DNA from: Macrostomum hystrix
Lineage: Eukaryota > Platyhelminthes > Macrostomidae
Assembly (NCBI GenBank): GCA_950097015.1
Contig: CATNEN010000026.1
Location: 1,096,001-1,160,000 of the forward strand
Length of the DNA: 64,000 nucleotides
Direction of reading: 5' to 3'
This document shows positions 57,946 to 64,000 of this stretch, piece by piece; positions within the stretch are counted from its first letter, which is position 1; every line of letters begins with the position of its first letter. The translations under genes and the position numbers were made by a program. Under the pieces are notes generated by a model. That model was not told the DNA's origin. It was given only the letters and a program-made list of their open reading frames with translations, and searched no databases.

Positions 57946-58679
57946 CGGATTCACTTTAGTGTCAACCTCGAAGAATAATTTTTCCAAAAGGCTTAAATTA
58001 ATCATGACAAAAAATTGCAGCGGTGAATCAGCCAATATTTTAATGCCTTCTTAGTTGTAGAAGAAAGAAGAAAAGAAGCGCTGGCAGCAAAATGATCAAT
58101 ATTTCCTGCCCTTGTTGAGCAGTCACCAGCTCTTGGCAGCGTTTAAGCACAATAGAATCCAGACTAATGACTCTAGACGCAAGCTTTGACGCCCTTATTT
58201 TTCTGTCCTCTTGTCGCGCAGAGCCCAGTCTATCGGAACTGTTTTGTTACAAAAGACAAAATGACCTCGGACAGAGAAAACAGGTCCTTTTTGAAGTGCC
58301 AGTTCTTTTCTCGAAAACAGAAGTGCAGCACTGGTGGCGTTTTGATGTTGGTCACAAATAGTATATCAACCACTTTCAGAGACACATTTTACTACTTGCA
58401 GTAAGCTTGACAGCAGATGAAAAACGGAGGCGAATACCGAATAAAGCTTTCCTGCTTAGCTTAAAGCTTAAGCTAAAAATGCGTGCTAATATATATGAGA
58501 AGGCTTTTTCGCTTTCGATCTTGTCGTTGGTAACACAACCTTTTTATTAAAATAGGCAAATAAATAACTTTGCCTTTTCAATTTACCGCTTGTACGAGTA
58601 CTTAAGACGGATTTCTAATACAATGTAAGTCTGACAAGCTAGGAACAAAAAAATGCTAAAATTTCAGATTTCTCAGATC
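57946..58679. other. non-coding spacer
   Basis: A plus-strand frame at about 58167-58404 is the only candidate and has no recognisable features. TACGAGTA at 58593. Confidence 0.4.
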
Positions 58680-58885
58680 AGAGGAGAGAGAATGTTGAGT
58701 GAGGTGTGAGGTGGGTGAATGGGCGGAGTTAGGCTGGTGCATGCCTTTACTGAAGTGGGTGCTTGCTTGGAGTGAGGTGGGTGAATGCTTGGAGTGAGGT
58801 GGTGCATGCGTCGGGTGAGGTGGGTGCATGCCTGGAGTGAGGTGGGTGCATGCGTGGAGCGAGGTGGGGGTGCTGAGTAAGGTGC
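58680..58885. repeat. diverged GGAGTGAGGTGGGTGCATGC repeat
   Basis: About eight diverged 20-26-bp units sharing GAGTGAGGTGGGTG with the arrays at 57285 and 60275. Confidence 0.88.
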
Positions 58886-59042
58886 AGAACATACATTACA
58901 TTATGCGGAGTAAGTTGGACGCGTGTGGGTGGGTTGGTGACTTGTCTAGTGCCGAACTATTTTGATTGTTCGCAGGCTCGTATAAGTGAGTGCTCGTGAC
59001 AAGCGTTGTTTTTACACGCCGAACTAAATATAGTTTTCTTTC

Positions 59043-59768
59043 TTAAATGGCTTCCCTCCTCCGCCTATTAATATCCTGCAAAGCGATCCACTCGGGTCGA
59101 ACCGCCAGATAAGTGGAGTCATTTTCTTCGTTCTCCCTCGTCGTCGGCTCTGGTAGGGGCGGAAACGATGGAGGTACCGGTGGTGGTTGCACAGCGTTAT
59201 CTTCCGGCAAAGCCTCCGCTTCAACAGTCAGCGGCGCCGCCACCAAATTGCGCAGCACAATGCTGGCAAAGCCTACTAACAGTAGGCAGGTGAGGCCGTT
59301 GAAGAATGCTGCGCTGAGCAGCAGGATGCGCATGTGGCCGGCTAGCTCGCCAGGACAGCCGGACCAGGCCAGGCAGGCTTTGAAATCCGTGTCCAGGTAG
59401 CGACCAATCAGGGACCGGAATCTGGTCTTCTCCATGCCCCTGAGACGGTGCAGCAGAGCCGAGCTGGTTGCTGGGCCAAACAGTAGCGGCACGGCAAACA
59501 GGGCCCAGGACATAATGCTGCTGGCCGCCACGAGGATGGCGAGACCGAGAGCCAGTCTGGGCTGCGTCGCGAACGTCGAACGAACCAGCAACGGCATCGC
59601 CATGGCGCTGCAGAAGAACAAGATTCCGCCGCTGGCGTAAAACAGTCGGTGCAAGTGCAGGTTCAACTGTTGGGACAGGACTGCCACTGGCTGGGTGGAT
59701 GCCAACTGCATCAGGAGGGTGCTAAGAGCCATGACTAGCATAGATGGTAGTATCGTGTGACAAGGCAT
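59043..59768 (-). CDS. four-transmembrane protein, unrecognised
   Basis: Single-exon frame of 241 residues from the first ATG. Four hydrophobic segments: about 7-25 (LPSMLVMALSTLLMQLA), 42-62 (LFYASGGILFFCSAMAMPLL), 72-97 (LALGLAILVAASSIMSWALF) and 144-172 (ILLLSAAFFNGLTCLLLVGF). The loop before TM4 holds KACLAWSGCPGEL, a Cys pair suited to a disulfide if extracellular. The tail is Pro-rich (PPPVPPSFPPLPEP) and then charged, so it probably faces the cytosol. No tetraspanin CCG, claudin or MARVEL signature is evident. It lies 965 bp downstream of the dispanin gene on the same strand. A CAG run precedes the ATG. Confidence 0.75.
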   Translation of the reverse strand: MPCHTILPSMLVMALSTLLMQLASTQPVAVLSQQLNLHLHRLFYASGGILFFCSAMAMPLLVRSTFATQPRLALGLAILVAASSIMSWALFAVPLLFGPATSSALLHRLRGMEKTRFRSLIGRYLDTDFKACLAWSGCPGELAGHMRILLLSAAFFNGLTCLLLVGFASIVLRNLVAAPLTVEAEALPEDNAVQPPPVPPSFPPLPEPTTRENEENDSTYLAVRPEWIALQDINRRRREAI

Positions 59769-60274
59769 GGCTGCTGCTGCTGCTGCTGCAACTTTTTTTA
59801 CCCTCAAAAGTTCAAGTTGATGGTGCTTCAAAAATGTAATAGACCATGTTTAGCCATAGACTAATGCCTTTGACTTGTCTTAAGACTAAAGACTTAAGAA
59901 TATACGAGTAGAAATAACTGAAGTCTTAAGACTATAAAAGCAAATTTAAAGTTCATTGTGTCTTGTCTTGTATGTCATTTCAACAAGGCTTCTATAATTC
60001 AGATCAAATTCTATCTCCGCTTGCTCATCTCAATGCCCAGAAGAGAAAATTTCTGTTTAAAGACAGTTTGATTGCATCTCGTCCACTGTCTGTGCTTTCT
60101 GCAGTTTGGGATCAGTGGGCTTGGCAAAGAAAATCTGCTAGGGAAATTGGGAGAGAGTTCGACAGTTAAGAAGGAAAATCAAAGGGATAATTGCGTATTC
60201 TGTCCAAAGCCGATCGGAATCATGTGGATTTCCTCATCAGATGCACTCCAAGCCGATTTTTCTGGATAAAGTTA
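59769..60274. other. spacer between the two membrane-protein genes
   Basis: Unique sequence with ACTTAAGACT/GTCTTAAG words repeated near 59870-59930 and TACGAGTA at 59903. No gene. Confidence 0.4.
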
Positions 60275-60490
60275 TTGCGTAGTGGAGTTGGGTGTAGGAG
60301 TCAGGTGGGTGTAGGAGTGAGGTGTGTGTAGGAGTGAGATGGGTGTAAGAGTGAGATGGGTGTAGGAGTGAGGTGGGTGTAGGAGTGAGGTGGGTGTAGG
60401 AGTGAGGTAGGTGTAGGAGTGAGGTGGGTGTAGGAGTGAGGTGGGTGTAGGAGTGAGGTGGGTGTAGGAGAGAGGTGGGTGTTGGAGTGT
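60275..60490. repeat. 18-bp minisatellite, about 12 copies
   Basis: The unit is GTGTAGGAGTGAGGTGGG. It shares the GAGTGAGGTGGGTG word with arrays near 57.3 and 58.7 kb. Lies 3' of the dispanin gene. Confidence 0.95.
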
Positions 60491-60733
60491 CGCGACAGTA
60501 GATCTTAACGTCCTGCAAATTAATACGCTTGCTTACTTAAGACATAGCTAGTTATTCGTAAATAGTCCAGGTATGTCAATAGTACACTATATGGCATTAG
60601 AAGGAGCTGTAAAGTATTGAATTGGAATTTTAATCGGCTGCGAATGGGGTAAACACATAGCCACAGTGGGATTTATAGCATGAGACGTTGGAATCCCAAC
60701 AGGTCGCATTAATGACCCTCAGCAAGTCCTCAG

Positions 60734-61297
60734 TCAGGGCACGCAGAACATGAGCAAGGAGGCCACAGTGAGCATGGTGCTGAGCAAGCCGACGAGATTC
60801 AACGCGAAAGCCACCTGTCCGTATCGCACGGCTTTCGCCATTCGCCGTTCGACCTCCAGACCGTCGGCATCGCTGTCGCCGTCTCTGGCGCGGTCGACTT
60901 CGGCGCACAAACGCGCGGATCGAACCGAAAAGTACACGGCGGCGGCGCCAAATGGCAGGCTGAAGAACAGGGCGGTCAGTGCAGACATGCCCAGGTAAGT
61001 TATCCCCTGCTGCTGCTGCCTAGGCAGCTTTGGAATCTTCTGATCTCTTTGATGTTGCCGACAGTTGCCGCTGCGGCCGCCGCCGTGAATGTTCAGCAAA
61101 GCAGCCGGCTCCTTGTCTGCAGCCAAATCAGCGCGTCCCGGATTAGCAAGCACTGTCGATGTCAAAGTCGGGCTGTATGACAGATCGGGCCTTGGAGGCG
61201 CCGGGTACAATGGAGGCGGTGGCGGCGGCGGCGGTGCAGGACAGGGCGCCGGCTCTGGAGCCATGTCCACAGACTGCATGTTGAAGTGTACCCTCAT
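60734..61297 (-). CDS. CD225/dispanin-family two-TM protein with Pro-rich N-terminus
   Basis: Dispanins are small membrane proteins with an N-terminal cytosolic region and a CD225 domain. This one is 187 residues from ATG at 61297. Residues 1-95 are Pro-rich and disordered, with PPLY at about 28-31, a PPxY-type WW ligand. The CD225 part starts GITYLGMSALTALFFSLPFG (the family's SxxTxLFxxxPxG pattern), then SVRSARLC, a GD motif (DGDSDADG), AKAVRYGQVAFALN and a second TM (LVGLLSTMLTVASLLMF). The juxtamembrane Cys pair that is palmitoylated in IFITM-type members is replaced by Phe-Phe/Ser here, so it is closer in style to PRRT-like dispanins. The cytosolic loop before TM2 is longer than usual. 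No immune role should be inferred. Confidence 0.8.
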   Translation of the reverse strand: MRVHFNMQSVDMAPEPAPCPAPPPPPPPPLYPAPPRPDLSYSPTLTSTVLANPGRADLAADKEPAALLNIHGGGRSGNCRQHQRDQKIPKLPRQQQQGITYLGMSALTALFFSLPFGAAAVYFSVRSARLCAEVDRARDGDSDADGLEVERRMAKAVRYGQVAFALNLVGLLSTMLTVASLLMFCVP

Positions 61298-61904
61298 GAC
61301 GGTCTCATAATTCTTCTTCTGTGTCCTGTGTAACTAATTCTAGCGACAACTATCCCGTAGCTAAAATTGGGATTTTATTCGATTTCGCCAGATCGATTCC
61401 TATTGGACATTGCTCCTCGCTACTTCCGAAAGCAGAAAACTTTGCTTCTAGTCCTCCACCCAACCTGCCAATTTTGCCGGGCCTTCCTGCCGGATTTGCA
61501 CTGCCAGTCACTTCTTCTCCTAGTGTTACTCTCAGTCCACAATTCGATAGGCGGCCGCAGCTGCCCCAGATGGCGTTGGAATCACAAATAATCATTATAA
61601 TAATCAAAATAGTAGGCCTATTCTAGTCCTACGATCGGATTTTGTATTTCCCTCTCTGTCTCTCTCGTATAGTTTGTTTTGCAAGCAGAAATTTCTACGC
61701 AGATGCAATTAAAGTTAATCCCTGTCGACCGGAAAGGTCTGTGACGAAATTAATGTACTAATAGTAGCCTTTCCTATTGGTACCTTTGCTTTACGAGCGT
61801 ATAAAGCCTTCCTCAGCATTCCTACTCCGCGGACTTTGGGAATACATGAGCCAGTAGATTAGTTACAACTATGAACTATTTAGATCCCAATTACTGACTA
61901 ATCT
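61298..61904. other. upstream region of the dispanin gene
   Basis: Unique sequence with the probable promoter; TAGGCCTA at 61613. Frames at 61321-61626 have no supporting features. Confidence 0.4.
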
Positions 61905-62310
61905 CTAACCTCTCCCCTCCTGTCCTCTCCTGTCCTCTCCTCTTCTCTCCTCTCCTCTTCTCTCCTCTCCTCTACTCTCCTCTCCTCTCCTCTCCTCTCC
62001 TGTCCTCTTCTCTCCTCTCCTCTACTCTCCTCTCCTCTCCTGTCCTCTCCTCTCCTCTCCTTTCCTCTCCTCTCCTCTCTTCTCCTGTCCTCTCCTGTCC
62101 TCTCCTCTCCTCTCCTCTCCTCTCCTCTCCTCTCCTCTCCTCTCCTGTCCTCTCCTCTCCTCTCCTCTCCTCTCCTCTCCTCTCCTCTCCTCTCCTTTCC
62201 TCTCCTCTCCTCTCCTCTCCTGTCCTCTCCTGTCCTCTCCTCTCCTCTCCTCTCCTCTCCTCTTCTCTCCTCTCCTGTCTCCTCTCCTGTCCTGTCCTCT
62301 CCTCTCCTCT
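61905..62310. repeat. TCCTCTCC polypyrimidine repeat
   Basis: About 400 bp of 5-bp CTCCT units with TGTCC and TTCTC variants, all pyrimidine apart from the G of TGTCC and rare A. Arg/Glu-rich frames are artefacts. Confidence 0.97.
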
Positions 62311-63124
62311 CTCCGTTTCCTTCTGCCTCTGCATCTCTGCTTCCCTCTCCCACTCAGTGTTTTTCTCATTGTCTCTCCGTCTCTCCGTCTATTTTCCTCT
62401 TTAAAGATCTCGAAAACTTAGTTTTAATCTCTGATCAATAATCTGCGAAGACCAAGCGACTAGGCCTAATTAGAGTAGTATATTGTTAGCACATTGTCGT
62501 ATTAAAAAAATGACAAATAATTCCAAGGCAAAGCTGGCATGTTCTCCGATTCACATGATAATTATCTAATTATTTATTGCAAGGAAGCAAATAAGAATGT
62601 GTCTACACTTGAGTAGCCACTCGATTGCAAAATAGCTATGAGTAAATCAAGTATCTAATTTCAGCTAAAGCAAGCTAGAATTCGTGCTTAATAACACAGG
62701 ACAAGCTGGACAATAACTATTGCCGACTGATTCCAAAAGACTGAGAAGCATTAAAAACAGATGGCTACGCATTCAATGAATGACAGAACATTTTTCCTGC
62801 CGTGATTGTCATCAAGTGACTAGGTGAGATGTGAGATGAGACAGTGTGAATAATGATGCCATTGTGAGATAGGACATTGTGAGCTCGAGAAAACGCATCG
62901 ACAGGAAGCTTAAAAATTGTTTAAATTTGAAACACAAGAGATAATTGGGCAACGCTTAATCGTCATTCAAACTGCTGGTGTACCTTGTAGACAGGAGGGT
63001 TAAAGCCAATATGTAAAGCAAGTCAAAACACTGAATAGTAAAATGATTCATTTTGCAAGCCTTAGTTCCCGCAAAAGGCATGCGTAATTGCTATCACACT
63101 TTTAAACAGTTCGTACGAATCATC
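62311..63124. other. non-coding spacer
   Basis: AT-rich DNA, TAGGCCTA at 62461, a few GTGAGAT/GAGATGAGAC words at 62820-62880 that recall the MITE core. No gene. Confidence 0.4.
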
Positions 63125-63480
63125 AGTTGTCGGCACAGATCAAAGAAATCATTTGCTGTCGGCACAGATCAAAGAAATCATGTGCTGTCGGCACAGATCA
63201 AAGAAATCATTTGCTGTCGGCACAGATCAAAGAAATCATGTGCTGTCGGCACAGATCAAAGAAATCATTTGCTGTCGGCACATATCAAAGAAATCATGTG
63301 CTGTCGGCACAGATCAAAGAAATCATTTGCTGTCGGCACATATCAAAGAAATCATGTGCTGTCGGCACAGATCAAAGAAATCATCTGCTGTCGGCACAGA
63401 TCAATGAATTCATCTGCTGTCGGCACAGATCAAACAAATCGTCAATTTGTCGGCACAGATCAAAAGAATCTTCTGTGTCG
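63125..63480. repeat. 29-bp minisatellite, about 12 copies
   Basis: The unit is 29 bp with core GCTGTCGGCACAGATCAAAG then AAATCATTT. It begins about 20 bp past the RhoGAP stop codon, so it is probably in that gene's 3' UTR. Confidence 0.96.
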
Positions 63481-63500
63481 GCACAGATAAGAAACTGTAG

Positions 63501-63846
63501 CTACTCAGCAGCTGGAGTAGTTGGGTCAGATGAGTCGAGTTCTTCGTCAATCTCCGGCAGTTCGCCCTTGATGTCCAGGATGCCATCAACGCCGCCGGTC
63601 GCTGGTCTCTGGTTGACTTCTCTGACGTGCCCGCCAGTTCCGCAGCGCAGAAGCAGCAGGGCTCGCACAAAGTCGGCCTCTCGCCTGGCGCAGTCGAAGG
63701 CCACCCGCGGGTCGGCGCTGGGACACCTCAGCAGGCTTGGCGCCAGCACCACGGCCAGCCCAGTAGCGTCCATCTTCGTGGCCCGCGCGGCGACCGGGTC
63801 GGCGAAGAACTGCTGCAGGAACTGCAGCAGGTGGTCCACCACCAGC
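63501..63846 (-). CDS. ARHGAP39/Vilse-like RhoGAP, last exon (partial)
   Basis: C-terminal part of a GTPase-activating protein for Rho-family GTPases. The exon starts after CATCCAG with one base of a split codon and runs 114 codons to the stop. LLQFLQQFFADP, KMDATGLAVVLAPSLLRC and ADPRVAFDCARREADFVRAL match the last helices of a RhoGAP domain; the KMDxxxLAxVxAPxxLRC...DPRV..xxxRxE pattern is characteristic of the Vilse/ARHGAP39 group as I recall it. The catalytic Arg finger lies further N-terminal, outside the window. A 45-residue acidic tail (GELPEIDEELDSSDPTTPAA) is longer than I expect for that group. Upstream exons should lie beyond the window end; I could not define one in 63847-64000. 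Confidence 0.78.
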
Positions 63847-64000
63847 CTGGATGCGAAGATGCGAAAATTCAGCTTTGTTCAATGAAAGTATGCGAAAATG
63901 TTTATATTTCTACTCTAAGTAGTGCATTCGGGAGTATCGATGAAGAATTTATTGCACCAATTATTATTGATCGCAGGAGGACCTGTTCAGCGGAGGCAGC
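63847..64000. other. intron of the RhoGAP gene, window edge
   Basis: AT-rich, intron-like up to about 63970. The last 30 bp are GC-richer and might be the next upstream exon, but the frame and donor cannot be settled. Confidence 0.35.

Overview
This window is from an animal nuclear genome. The evidence is split genes with GT-AG introns, metazoan-specific families (7-repeat protocadherin, RASEF-type EF-hand/Rab fusion, Ly6/GPI protein, CD225/dispanin, rhodopsin-class GPCR, Vilse/ARHGAP39-type RhoGAP, GRAMD2-type protein), GC-rich coding exons in AT-rich non-coding DNA, hAT MITEs and tRNA-like SINE pieces. The family set suits an invertebrate bilaterian, perhaps a spiralian, but the phylum cannot be fixed from the sequence. 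By eye about 30% of the window is tandem repeat: more than 30 arrays, nearly all with a different unit, filling most introns longer than about 500 bp and often starting just after stop codons.

Layout. 1-2.3 kb: hAT MITE and upstream DNA. 2.36-6.12 kb (+): three-exon protocadherin. 6.2-11.4 kb: repeat arrays and a 69-nt hairpin. 11.65-15.59 kb (+): three-exon calmodulin-like protein with introns full of minisatellites, then a 1.3-kb CTCT array. 18.6-24.6 kb (-): seven-exon GRAMD2-like membrane-contact protein. 26.9-30.0 kb (-): two-exon Lys-rich membrane protein that I do not recognise. 31.4-31.9 kb: intact hAT MITE with an 8-bp target duplication. 35.8 kb (+): orphan signal-peptide exon. 36.0-37.5 kb (-): divergent GPCR. 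38.3-39.4 kb: CCAAT/E-box cluster and a decayed MITE. 43.1-43.6 kb (+): Ly6/GPI protein. 46.4-55.7 kb (-): ten-exon RASEF/CRACR2/Rab44-type large Rab GTPase, reconstructed end to end with consistent splice phases. 48.28-48.51 kb (+): intronless antimicrobial-peptide-like gene inside the RASEF intron that splits the GTPase domain. 59.0-59.8 and 60.7-61.3 kb (-): four-TM protein and CD225/dispanin protein. 63.5 kb to the window end (-): last exon of an ARHGAP39/Vilse-like RhoGAP.

The genes do not form one pathway. Several concern membranes and calcium: cadherin adhesion, EF-hand sensing, GRAM-type contact-site tethering, EF-hand-controlled Rab trafficking and RhoGAP signalling. The most interesting locus is the nested cationic amphipathic peptide precursor. 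The most unusual genome-scale property is the set of private minisatellites, some of which look as if they began as internal repeats of a hAT MITE.
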